Shown one piece after another: positions 17,274-27,564 of a stretch of DNA of 64,000 nucleotides. Positions within the stretch are counted from its first letter, which is position 1, and each line of letters starts with the position of its first letter. A program made the translations under genes and the position numbers. The notes under the pieces were generated by a model. That model was given only the letters and a program-made list of their open reading frames with translations. It ran no database searches and was not told where the DNA came from. Origin of the DNA: Natrinema gari JCM 14663 (GTDB taxonomy: Archaea; Halobacteriota; Halobacteria; Halobacteriales; Natrialbaceae); contig NZ_AOIJ01000051.1 of assembly GCF_000337175.1 (NCBI RefSeq), forward strand, positions 86,777-150,776, read 5' to 3'.

Positions 17274-18401
17274 TTATGGCTTGAGGCCGGTATGAGTGCG
17301 CGGGAAGTGTGTCACCGATATGATACTCGGCATATTCAGCAGACCCTGTACAAGTCGCTCCCATCCGACGCCGAATCCGGAGGTTCGCTCGTAGTCATCA
17401 AACCGCCGTGCACGAATGTACGGCTCATAGTCCTCGCGGGGCAAATTGAAGAGATCTGCCTTCTCCTCTACGTCTTCAAGTTGGGCAACTCGCTCGCCAG
17501 TTCCAACTGTCTCTCGGTAGCCCGGCCAGATGAAGTCAGCGTTCTTCGCCACTCGCGGACCGTCGGTATCTTTTTCAGCATGGTAGAACGGTACCTCCAA
17601 GAGCGGATACTCTTGGACAGCTACGATTTTCCCATCGAAGAGTTCGGTTAGTCGGACTTCTTCCCAGTCGCTGAAGTGGGCTTCAGTGAACTCCTCGTAC
17701 TTTTTGTCGCCAGTGTCCTCACGGAGCAGCGACAGCGCCTCGTCGAACGTTACCCGCCGAACAGGATCGTCCCTCAGCTCCTCCAGTTCCACTATCTCGT
17801 CGTGACCGAGGAACTGTTTGAGATCTGATCGGCCTTCGTCGAGTAGTCGATCAAGAATCTTCACGAGAAGTTCTTCAACGATTTCCTCGTTGCGCTCCTG
17901 TCCGATCTGGCCCTCGTACTCAATGTGGTGGAACTCGGAGAGGTGCGTGTTGTCAGCTTCTTCCTTCCGGAACGAGTTGTAGATCGAGTGGACCTGATCG
18001 ACTCCTTGCTGGGCGAGCGCGAGTTCGAGATAGACCTGCGAGGACTCCGAGAGGAACGCTGTTTTCTCCATATCGAACCACTCCAGCGTAATTGGGCTGG
18101 TTTCTTCCGTGTAGTCGATAGTCTCGGAGCCAAACACTGCGCCTGGGGAAGAGATAAGGCGCGTGGTTAGCGGCAACAGGGTGTACTTTGAGCCAAGTTC
18201 ATTGAAGTATTCTACCGTCGCTTGGTAGATGTGGTGATTGACATTCGAGAGGTGAGACCAGTGCTCTTGTTCGTGAAGTTGGTACTGCCGGTCGCTGATT
18301 CGCTCGAGGAACCGATCATCGCCCTGAATGTCTTCTATCGGATCGAAGATCTTGTTTCCCTTGTAGCTAATCGTTCCGTCTCCACTTGTCGAGTACGCCA
18401 T
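17274..18401 (-). CDS. Class II synthetase core: AspRS/AsnRS-like (AsnA-type) enzyme without tRNA-binding domain
   Basis: The 375 residues correspond to the catalytic core of aspartyl/asparaginyl-tRNA synthetase: motif 1 region around HIYQATVEYFNELGSKY, TAFLSESSQVYLELAL (the usual LaqSpQ segment), motif 2 at ~144-164 (NSFRKEEADNTHLSEFHH) and motif 3 near the end (SGFGVGWERLVQGLL). There is no N-terminal OB-fold anticodon-binding domain, only ~50 unrelated residues. Such stand-alone cores include the archaeal AspRS-derived asparagine synthetase, and as I recall the agrocin 84 plasmid encodes an AsnRS-like protein as well. It probably activates an amino acid and passes it to a small acceptor. 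It heads the minus-strand operon; ATG 18401 faces the LeuRS gene. Confidence 0.82.
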   Translation of the reverse strand: MAYSTSGDGTISYKGNKIFDPIEDIQGDDRFLERISDRQYQLHEQEHWSHLSNVNHHIYQATVEYFNELGSKYTLLPLTTRLISSPGAVFGSETIDYTEETSPITLEWFDMEKTAFLSESSQVYLELALAQQGVDQVHSIYNSFRKEEADNTHLSEFHHIEYEGQIGQERNEEIVEELLVKILDRLLDEGRSDLKQFLGHDEIVELEELRDDPVRRVTFDEALSLLREDTGDKKYEEFTEAHFSDWEEVRLTELFDGKIVAVQEYPLLEVPFYHAEKDTDGPRVAKNADFIWPGYRETVGTGERVAQLEDVEEKADLFNLPREDYEPYIRARRFDDYERTSGFGVGWERLVQGLLNMPSIISVTHFPRTHTGLKP

Positions 18402-18626
18402 GTCTGGAATTTAGCTATTCAATTAATTAAATTTTACTTTGTATACATACATATATAGCCTTCGGATTTACATCCCAATGATAATTCAATAAAACCATTA
18501 GTAAATCAGCCACATATATACTTCTGTACACTCAGGGCAATGCGTTCAGCTGTATTGTAGTTTATATGTTTTATATATAGATAGATTTCGAACAATATTT
18601 TAACGAGTGATGTGTAATAAGTCGGT
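18402..18626. promoter_or_regulatory. Divergent promoter region between synthetase core and leucyl-tRNA synthetase
   Basis: This 225-bp AT-rich spacer separates two divergent genes and must hold both promoters. For the LeuRS direction a clear box, TTTTATATATAG, lies at about 18569-18580, 52 nt before the ATG, giving a leader of some 25 nt. A second plus-strand box (CATATATAC, 18512-18521) is 23 nt before an isolated ATG at 18540. On the minus strand TATA-like sequences lie near 18421-18434 and 18446-18455. Sharing one short regulatory region suggests that production and immunity genes are co-regulated. Confidence 0.6.
18540..18560 (+). CDS. Candidate six-codon minigene (MRSAVL)
   Basis: ATG CGT TCA GCT GTA TTG TAG sits 23 nt downstream of a TATA-like box at 18512-18521, the position expected for a leaderless start. 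The encoded hexapeptide is MRSAVL. It lies between the synthetase core and LeuRS genes. It could be a chance frame, a leader peptide for LeuRS (it ends in a Leu codon), or a minimal precursor peptide as in microcin C, whose precursor is a heptapeptide. There is no statistical support for a gene this short. Confidence 0.15.
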   Translation: MRSAVL

Positions 18627-21473
18627 ATGAGAAGTTATGACCCGGGTGTAATAGAAGAGAAGTGGCGACAGCGGTGGGAGAAAACCGGTCGCTATCAGTC
18701 CGACCCCAACGACGAGGGCGAAGGAGTACTAATTACCGTTCCGTACACATATCCGAGCGGCGGGATGCATATAGGGCACGCGAGTACGTACTCAATCCCG
18801 GACGGAATCGCTCGGTATCACCGAATGAAGGGGGAGAACGTCCTTTATCCGATGGGTTGGCACGTCACTGGGACGCCGATCGTCGGTGCTGTCAATCGAC
18901 TAAAAGAGGGCGAAGAAGCCCAAATCTCTACTCTTCGAGATACATACAACGTGCCCGAATCAGACCTCGAATCCCTCGAAACGCCAATGGGATTTGCACA
19001 GTACTTCATCGAGAACTATTATAAGACAAATCTTCGGGCCCTCGGAGTGTCTATTGACTGGCGACGCGAGTTCACGACACACGACGAGCGATACCAGCGA
19101 TTTATCCAGTGGCAGTACCAAACTCTTCAAGATCGAGGATTGTTGGAGCAGGGACTTCATCCAGTCAAGTACTGCACGAGTGAAGATCAGCCGGTGACGA
19201 CTCACGACATTCTAGAAGGGGAGCATGCGGACTTTCAGGAGTACACCCTCGTCAAGTTCCAAAGCGATGATTCATTGGACGAGGCAGTCGTTCCAACGTC
19301 GACGCTCCGTCCCGAGACGGTTCGGGGAGTGACAAACGTGTATGTGAACCCGGATGTGACGTACGTCCATGCAGACGTGGACAGTGAGTCGTGGCTCGTT
19401 TCGACGGAGGCGGTCGAGAAGCTTCAGCTGCAGGAACGCGACATCTCAGTCACGAGGGAGATTTCCGGCGAAGAGTTGGTTGGAACTCGCCTTACGAATC
19501 CAGTCACCAATGAGTCGATACCAGTGTTTCCGGGCGAGTTCGTCGATCCGAACGGAGGGACTGGCGTGGTAATGTCGGTTCCAGCCCACAGCCCGGACGA
19601 CTGGCTGGAGCTACAACGTATTCAGTCGGACGAAGAGTACCTGGCCGAGTACGGCCTCGACCCCGAAGTCGTTCAATCCATTGATCCGCAAACGGTCGTC
19701 TCGACGGAAGAGTACGGTGAGATTCCAGCGCGCGACGTTGTCGAACGAAACAACATCTCGTCGGTCGACGATGCTAAGTTGAGCGAGGTCACCGAAACAC
19801 TGTACGAACGTGAATACCATCAGGGTCGTCTTGTAGATAGTTACGACGACAAGTACGCCGGAGAAGTTATCGAAGAGGTTCGTGACCAACTCCGTGCAGA
19901 GTACAAAGCCGATGGAATCGCCGATTCGCTATACGACTTCGCCGAAGAGGTGATCTGTCGGTGTGGTGGCAAGGTAGAGGTCGCAAAACAGGATTCGTGG
20001 TTTATTCGGTACAACGACGAGACATGGAAGCAGAAGACGCGCCAGGCGGTCGAGCAACTCGAACCGGTACCTGAAAGCACTCGCGAACAGTTCCATCATG
20101 CTATCGGTTGGCTCGAAGAGTGGCCCTGCATCCGAAACTTCGGGTTAGGAACGCCACTTCCAGCCGACGAAGACTTCATAATCGAACCGTTGTCAGACTC
20201 GACTATCTATCCAGCGTTCTATACAATCGCCCACCGGTTGCAGAATATCCCGCCTGAGGCGCTGGACAAAGAGTTCTTTGACGCGCTGTTCTTCGGGCTG
20301 GACGCGGTCGATGATCCCGACGAGCGTGCCTTGGACCTGCGTCAGGAGTGGCAATACTGGTATCCGGTAAACGTGCGATTGTCAGCGAACGATTTAGTCG
20401 AGAACCATCTTACGTTTTACCTCTACCATCACGCGGAACTGTTCGACAAGTCGATGTGGCCGGAAGGTATCACCATAATGGGAATGGGCCTGTTGGAAGG
20501 TCGTGGGATGAGCTCTTCAAGCGGACACGTCGTCCTGCCGGACAACGCTGTCTCGAAGTATGGCGCGGACGCCGTCCGGCTGTTCCTGTTTAATAGCTCG
20601 GAGCCGTGGCAGGATTTTAATTGGAAAGAAGAATCCGTCTCTTCAGCGAGAGATCAGATCGAGAGCTTCTACGAACGAGCGATGGAAGTCATTGAGATGC
20701 CGGAGGGCGAGCAGTCGTTAGAGCGTATCGACCGATGGTTACTCTCGAAGCTCCAAGACGCCATCCGGGAGACGACATCAGCGATGGAGAACTACGAGAC
20801 CCGCTCAGCGAGTCAGACAGCGCTATATCAGATGAACAAACATCTCCGATGGTACCGGCGTCGGACGGACCTCGACCGACCCGGCGCACGCTGGACGCAA
20901 CGGCAGGTGCTGGAAACGCAACTCCGACTTCTTGCGCCCTTCGTCCCGTTCATCACGAACGAGTTATACGAGCAATTGACTGGCGAACCAGTAGAGGATG
21001 CGAGTTGGCCGACAGTGAACGAAAAGTTCGATGATGAGCGTGCCAAACTCCAAGAAGAGTTGATTCGAGACTTGACCGACGACATACGAGACATCGAGAG
21101 AGTCACCGACACAGATCCTGACACCATCACATTAGCGCTCGCTGACAAGTGGAAACACGAGGTTTTCGAGACCGTCGTAGCGGCGGACTTCGAGACAAAC
21201 GCGGCGATGGAAGAGTTGATGACCACTGATGAAACGCGCAAACGTGGTGACGCAGTCAGCGACCTCGTCTCACAGTTCGTTGACCGTTTCCGTGGTCGCG
21301 ACGAGGCAGAGCTTGCACTGTTGACCGACATAAACGAGAGGGATGTCTACGAATCAGCTGTCGAGTTCCTCGCCAACGAATTTGGCGCGAGTGTCCAAAT
21401 CGATGGCGGTGATGTTCCTGACGCGGACGCAGAAAAAGCCGATCCGTTCCGGCCTGCCGTCCACATCGAGTAA
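18627..21473 (+). CDS. leuS: Leucyl-tRNA synthetase, archaeal type, probably an accessory copy
   Basis: The 948-residue protein is a full-length archaeal LeuRS: N-terminal SYDPGVIEEKWRQRWE, HIGH as MHIGHASTYS near residue 50, the CP1 editing domain with STLRPETVRGVTNVYV and GTGVVMSVPAHSPDDW, a zinc-type CRCGGKVEVAKQDSWF segment, and the KMSKS position near residue 628 reading RGMSSSSGHVV, where the usual signature lysines are Ser or absent. The anticodon-binding helices and C-terminal part are intact. GC content is well below that of backbone genes, so it is likely transferred and not the housekeeping copy. Next to an MccF-like peptidase and exporter it looks like a resistant target copy. ATG at 18627 overlaps the stop of a possible 6-codon frame at 18610. 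Confidence 0.92.
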   Translation: MRSYDPGVIEEKWRQRWEKTGRYQSDPNDEGEGVLITVPYTYPSGGMHIGHASTYSIPDGIARYHRMKGENVLYPMGWHVTGTPIVGAVNRLKEGEEAQISTLRDTYNVPESDLESLETPMGFAQYFIENYYKTNLRALGVSIDWRREFTTHDERYQRFIQWQYQTLQDRGLLEQGLHPVKYCTSEDQPVTTHDILEGEHADFQEYTLVKFQSDDSLDEAVVPTSTLRPETVRGVTNVYVNPDVTYVHADVDSESWLVSTEAVEKLQLQERDISVTREISGEELVGTRLTNPVTNESIPVFPGEFVDPNGGTGVVMSVPAHSPDDWLELQRIQSDEEYLAEYGLDPEVVQSIDPQTVVSTEEYGEIPARDVVERNNISSVDDAKLSEVTETLYEREYHQGRLVDSYDDKYAGEVIEEVRDQLRAEYKADGIADSLYDFAEEVICRCGGKVEVAKQDSWFIRYNDETWKQKTRQAVEQLEPVPESTREQFHHAIGWLEEWPCIRNFGLGTPLPADEDFIIEPLSDSTIYPAFYTIAHRLQNIPPEALDKEFFDALFFGLDAVDDPDERALDLRQEWQYWYPVNVRLSANDLVENHLTFYLYHHAELFDKSMWPEGITIMGMGLLEGRGMSSSSGHVVLPDNAVSKYGADAVRLFLFNSSEPWQDFNWKEESVSSARDQIESFYERAMEVIEMPEGEQSLERIDRWLLSKLQDAIRETTSAMENYETRSASQTALYQMNKHLRWYRRRTDLDRPGARWTQRQVLETQLRLLAPFVPFITNELYEQLTGEPVEDASWPTVNEKFDDERAKLQEELIRDLTDDIRDIERVTDTDPDTITLALADKWKHEVFETVVAADFETNAAMEELMTTDETRKRGDAVSDLVSQFVDRFRGRDEAELALLTDINERDVYESAVEFLANEFGASVQIDGGDVPDADAEKADPFRPAVHIE

Positions 21474-21548
21474 CGGCACTCGCAACACATCGTTCGCGTC
21501 AACCAATCCAGCCTCGCACCAAAAAACAGCAGACTTAACGGTCAGTCG

Positions 21549-22358
21549 TCAGTTGTTGACCGGACTATTGGTGAACAGTTCGGCTTCGTATCCCGGATCC
21601 TCGCGATATATCAGCAACGAGTACCGGAGGGGTTGTAGATTCTCACGGAATAAAAGCAAGTATTCTCGGTACGTCTCATTGATTAGTTCGCGGTCGTCCC
21701 GATCGAACTCGGAGAGGTCACTCTGTTCGAGGATCTCGTCGGCGTATGCTTCGACTGCCGACTCTGGGGCGAAATCGAATTCGTATTCGGAATCATGATA
21801 CAACCTGAGGTCGGACCGATCGAAGAATTCCCGCCAGTGGTCGCGAGTTGTTACGTCGATGTGCGTCCCAATGGCATCACGCACGTCGGCCAACAACTCT
21901 TCATCTGGCTGTCGGACATAGTACATCGGTAATGCAACGAGGAACCCGCCTGAACGAAGGACGCGTCGGTACTCTTCAAGCGCAGCCTCAGTATCACCAA
22001 CGTACGACGTGACGTTGCCGACGAATACTACGTCAAACGTTTCGTCATCGTACGGTAGGTTCGTCGCATCTTCCTGTTCAAATGAAATGTTCTCGTCGGC
22101 GTTAAGATTCTTGGCTCGGCGTTGGGCTTCCGTGAGGCTCTCCTCGTTGATGTCGATAGCCGTTACCGAACAGCCAATGAGTCGCGATAATTCAATGGCA
22201 GTGAAGCCAGTACTCGTTCCCACTTCCAATACCTCGTCGTCGACAGTAAGTAGGGTTCGCTGAGCCGCTTCCGTCACTGACTCGATCCCGCCAGGTGGAC
22301 GGTTTGTCTCGTTGACGATCCCGATGATATCCATGTAATTTGGCTCCTCTATATCCAT
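21549..22358 (-). CDS. SAM-dependent methyltransferase (class I)
   Basis: The 269-residue protein has the class I methyltransferase core: motif I EVLEVGTSTGFTAIEL, acidic motif II SVTAIDINEESL, motif III region EQEDATNLPYDDETFDVVFVGN, and the ubiE-like block EYRRVLRSGGFLVALPMYYV. The C-terminal 100 residues are family-specific and may bind the substrate. It converges with LeuRS 75 bp away, has the same low GC content and is the last intact gene of the island. In the cluster it may tailor the product; the substrate is unknown. Confidence 0.83.
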   Translation of the reverse strand: MDIEEPNYMDIIGIVNETNRPPGGIESVTEAAQRTLLTVDDEVLEVGTSTGFTAIELSRLIGCSVTAIDINEESLTEAQRRAKNLNADENISFEQEDATNLPYDDETFDVVFVGNVTSYVGDTEAALEEYRRVLRSGGFLVALPMYYVRQPDEELLADVRDAIGTHIDVTTRDHWREFFDRSDLRLYHDSEYEFDFAPESAVEAYADEILEQSDLSEFDRDDRELINETYREYLLLFRENLQPLRYSLLIYREDPGYEAELFTNSPVNN

Positions 22359-22399
22359 ATTTGGTAATTGTTGAGAGAATAAATATAATTAACGATTTA

Positions 22400-22704
22400 G
22401 CAACAACAATACAGGATGGCCACTGTCTCAGTACCTCCTCAGCTAGCGTCTGTCTATCGAGCAGCTGATGCGGTCTCTGGTGGTCATAATAATGCACGAA
22501 CTATTCAATCCATTCGCGTGCGCTGTCAGCAAGCCGATGTACCCTGTTCCAGACTGCACCGTGAGAGCGCTCAACGCCTAATTCAGTAGGATCGTTGTAT
22601 ATTCCGAATAGACAACCAGTCTGGTGGAGGCGAACGGCCTTTGGAACGTTCGCCGTCCGCTCGTTTTCCCAAGGTTCTTCTAAATCTTCGTTGTATCCTC
22701 CGTT
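22400..22704 (-). pseudogene. Internally deleted IS transposase (haloarchaeal IS6-like)
   Basis: One minus-strand frame reads NGGYNEDLEEPWENERTANV, then KAVRLHQTG, then LGVERSHGAVWNRVHRLAD, which is the N-terminal part of a haloarchaeal transposase. It passes directly into SAREWIE-stop-FVHYYDHQRPHQLLDRQTLAEEV, the C-terminal end of the same type of protein. The central DDE catalytic core of roughly 130 residues is missing and an in-frame stop follows, so it is dead. It stands between the island's methyltransferase and ligA and marks the right edge of the low-GC region. Confidence 0.75.
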
Positions 22705-22780
22705 AAGCAGGTCTAGTGAGCATTAGCCCAACTCAACGGCCTGTTCACTTCTCAAACTGGCTCAACTAGACAGTTCCTAG

Positions 22781-24970
<2,190 letters not shown>

Positions 24971-25022
24971 CCGCCCCGACCGAATCGTCGTCAGCGAGCC
25001 GACGACCGCCGAAGCGCGCGGG

Positions 25023-25187
25023 CTATTCGATTCGGACGAGTCGCCCGTTCCAGCATTCCTGACACGTCGTCTCGTTGGTCCCGTCCGTACACCCGCAGTT
25101 CGAGCATCGATAGATCCGCTGTTCCCGTTTGACCCGATACAACCGCCGTAAGTACTTCTTGAGGCGCTTCACGTGGATCAGTAGCAT
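25023..25187 (-). CDS. Small zinc-ribbon protein, 54 residues
   Basis: A short minus-strand frame starting at ATG 25187 encodes a basic N-terminus (HVKRLKKYLRRLYRVKREQ) followed by a zinc ribbon: YRCSNCGCTDGTNETTCQECWNG, i.e. Cys-x2-Cys-x-Cys then Cys-x2-Cys, and the end LVRIE. The pattern and regular residue composition indicate a real gene, though it is easily missed because of its length. It may bind nucleic acid through its basic helix. It is convergent with ligA 53 bp away. Confidence 0.7.
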   Translation of the reverse strand: MLLIHVKRLKKYLRRLYRVKREQRIYRCSNCGCTDGTNETTCQECWNGRLVRIE

Positions 25188-25260
25188 GCCAGCTACGCCC
25201 CCGAACAGTCAGTGTCGGAGTATACCGATCCGGCCGCGAGGACTGACGACAACCGCGGCC

Positions 25261-25449
25261 TCACCCGCGACGGCTGAGAACCACGGCGACAGCGATGCCC
25301 GCGGCGACGACCCCGATCACCGTCGGGACGAGCCGTCCGGAGCCCCAGTCCCAGCCGAGGACCTGCGTGCCGACGATGGCGACGAGTGCGACAGCAACGC
25401 CGATCCCCGTGACGATCGGGGACGAGTTCCGGCCGAGCGAGAGTGCCAT
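25261..25449 (-). CDS. Small two-helix membrane protein
   Basis: A 62-residue product beginning MALSLGRNSSPIV with two hydrophobic helices (VTGIGVAVALVAIVGTQVL and VIGVVAAGIAVAVVLS) and a basic C-terminus. The start at ATG 25449 is preferred to a longer frame to 25500 because the extension is not hydrophobic and lacks a better signal. It lies 56 bp downstream of the ArsA-type ATPase stop on the same strand, so the two may be co-transcribed. It has no recognised family. Confidence 0.6.
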   Translation of the reverse strand: MALSLGRNSSPIVTGIGVAVALVAIVGTQVLGWDWGSGRLVPTVIGVVAAGIAVAVVLSRRG

Positions 25450-25505
25450 ACTGTAACGGAGACCGTCCAACGGCATAAATCCGGGCGTGGAAGCCGGCAC
25501 GGTGC

Positions 25506-26510
25506 TCAGGCCGGCACCCGCTCGGCGATCACCGCCAGCGACTCGCGTCCCCTGACTTCCCCCTCGAGTTCGGGAAGCGTCACGACCTCGAGATCCGGAA
25601 ACGTCGATCGAACCGTTGCGAGCCGAGCCTCGTGGCGCTCCCGACGCGACCGACAGCGCGGACAGCCCTCGTAGGGGTCCTCGAGGACGCGGTTCACGAG
25701 CAGCCGTTCGACCGGCACGCCGGCCTCGCGGAGCCGATCGACGAGCCGTTCGGATTCGGAAATCGCCATCGATTCCGGCGTGAGGACCACCCGGAACTCG
25801 GTCCGTGCCGGATCGACGAGGAGGTCGCGGGCGCGCTCGAGGCGGGCCTGAAACGCTTCCAGACTCTCATCTTCGTCGTCACTGTTGCCGGTCATCATCG
25901 ACATCGGCCCCAGGACGGCCGTTCGGGCGGCATTGCCGATCCGCTTTGCCTGCCCGCGAAGCGACCGCGCCGTCTCGAGTGCCAGTCCCAGTACCTCGGG
26001 CATGTCGAACAGCCGCAAGGTGTGACCCGTCGGCGCGGTGTCGAAGACGATGGTGTCCCACTTGCCCGCGTCGACGTACTCGACCAGTAAATCGAGCGCC
26101 GCGATCTCGTCGCTGCCGGCCGGCGCACCCGTCGCGAAGAGCCGTTTGACCTCCGCATCGGACAGGCTGATCCCGGCGCTCCGGAGGTCGGCGGCCAGCG
26201 CCCGCGCCAGTTTCTCGTACCGCTCGCGTTGAGTCTCGGGATCGATCTCGACGGCCCACAGGCCGCCCGCCGGATCCGTATTCGCGGCGGGTGCCGTCGC
26301 AGTGTCGCTCCGCTCGAGGCTGACGGGAGCCGCGAGTTCGGTCGGTTCCGAACCGATGTCGGCCTCGAGCGAGTCGGCAAGCGAGTGCGCGGGATCGGTC
26401 GAAACGACGAGCGTCTCCCGGCCGGCGGCGGCCAGTTTGAGAGCGGTCGCGGCCGCACAGGTCGTTTTCCCGACGCCGCCCTTGCCGCCGTAGAAGATGC
26501 AGTCGGTCAC
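25506..26510 (-). CDS. ArsA/Get3-type ATPase
   Basis: A 334-residue single-domain ATPase of the ArsA/Get3 family: deviant Walker A YGGKGGVGKTT at the N-terminus, switch I STDPAHSLADS, IVFDTAPTGHTLRL with the family P-loop partner, and the CPRCRSRRERHE motif whose Cys pair matches the zinc-binding CxxC of Get3. It may target tail-anchored membrane proteins or serve metalloid resistance; single-domain archaeal members are usually considered Get3-like. The start is GTG 26510 (VTDCIFYGGKGG), since the longer frame up to 26645 reads through low-quality sequence. Confidence 0.88.
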   Translation of the reverse strand: MTDCIFYGGKGGVGKTTCAAATALKLAAAGRETLVVSTDPAHSLADSLEADIGSEPTELAAPVSLERSDTATAPAANTDPAGGLWAVEIDPETQRERYEKLARALAADLRSAGISLSDAEVKRLFATGAPAGSDEIAALDLLVEYVDAGKWDTIVFDTAPTGHTLRLFDMPEVLGLALETARSLRGQAKRIGNAARTAVLGPMSMMTGNSDDEDESLEAFQARLERARDLLVDPARTEFRVVLTPESMAISESERLVDRLREAGVPVERLLVNRVLEDPYEGCPRCRSRRERHEARLATVRSTFPDLEVVTLPELEGEVRGRESLAVIAERVPA

Positions 26511-26604
26511 GACCGTGCGTACGACGGCTGCGACCGTAAACGAAGTCCCCTGCGGAAAACGGGTCACCGACGCGTGCCGGGGACGAACTGCGATGGTTCC
26601 GCGA

Positions 26605-27564
26605 TCAGATGTCGCCGCGATCGAACAGGTAGAGCGCGACGACAAGCGGGACGACGATCCAGAACAGCAGGATGGCGAGGGAGAACCAGTCCTGCAGATA
26701 GAACGGGAGCCCGTTGGGGAAGGCGGCCTCGTTGAACGTCGTCCCGATGTTCTCGCCCGAGAGGCCGCTGAACAGCGTGATGGTGTTCTGATACGCGGTC
26801 CCCGGATCGATCATATCGATGAACAGCGCCCAGTCGGGCAACCGAGTCATCTCTCGTTGCTGGCCGGTGAGGGTCGTCGTCATGTAGCTGACACCGTCGA
26901 TGTACCCTCGCCGCATCAGGAGTCCCAGTGCGGACCGGATCGAATTCCAGACGATGTAGAACAGAACGAAGACCCCGAACATCGCCGCGCCGGCCATCGT
27001 CGTCGACCGCGTCACCGACGAGAGCGAGACGGCGATGCTCATGTACGCCAGTCCGTACAGGATCGTCATCGCCAGAAAGGCGACGTACGCGGGGAACGAG
27101 AACTCGGTGACGGCGAACGCGACGGCGAGCATCCCGATGACGAAGCCGATGCCGAGCGACAGCGAGAGCACCGCCGTTCGCCCCAGTAGCTTGCCGACGA
27201 GGACGTCCTTCCGGGAGTGTGGCAGCGACAGCAAGACCTTGATGCTGCCCGTCTCGCGTTCGCCGGCGATCGACTTCCAGCCGAGCACGAGCGCGATCAG
27301 CGGAATGACGAGCTTACACACCTGGCTGATGAGGCTGATAAACCCGAGCGTCGTCAGTTCCTCGGGCTCCGCCCACGCGATAAAGCCGGCCAAGGCGGCC
27401 ATCAGCGTGAAGAAGAACACGCTCAGCCCCCAGAACAGCCACGACCGGACCGAATCCTGGAAGTCCTTCTTCGCGATCGCGCGGACGCTCTCGAGGGTGA
27501 GCGAACTCGATGCCGAGCCGCCCGCGGCCGCCGGTTCGGTGCCGGTCCCGGCCTGGGAGGTCAT
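26605..27564 (-). CDS. ABC-2 family permease
   Basis: The 319-residue protein has six predicted membrane helices with a long soluble loop before the last one. Family features are IAKKDFQDSVRSWLFWGLSVF at the N-terminus and the coupling-helix region GWKSIAGERETGSIKVLLSLPHSRKDVLVGKLLG, typical of ABC-2 permeases (NosY-like). Its start overlaps the ATPase stop by four bases, so the pair is one transport unit. The substrate is unknown. Confidence 0.88.
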   Translation of the reverse strand: MTSQAGTGTEPAAAGGSASSSLTLESVRAIAKKDFQDSVRSWLFWGLSVFFFTLMAALAGFIAWAEPEELTTLGFISLISQVCKLVIPLIALVLGWKSIAGERETGSIKVLLSLPHSRKDVLVGKLLGRTAVLSLSLGIGFVIGMLAVAFAVTEFSFPAYVAFLAMTILYGLAYMSIAVSLSSVTRSTTMAGAAMFGVFVLFYIVWNSIRSALGLLMRRGYIDGVSYMTTTLTGQQREMTRLPDWALFIDMIDPGTAYQNTITLFSGLSGENIGTTFNEAAFPNGLPFYLQDWFSLAILLFWIVVPLVVALYLFDRGDI

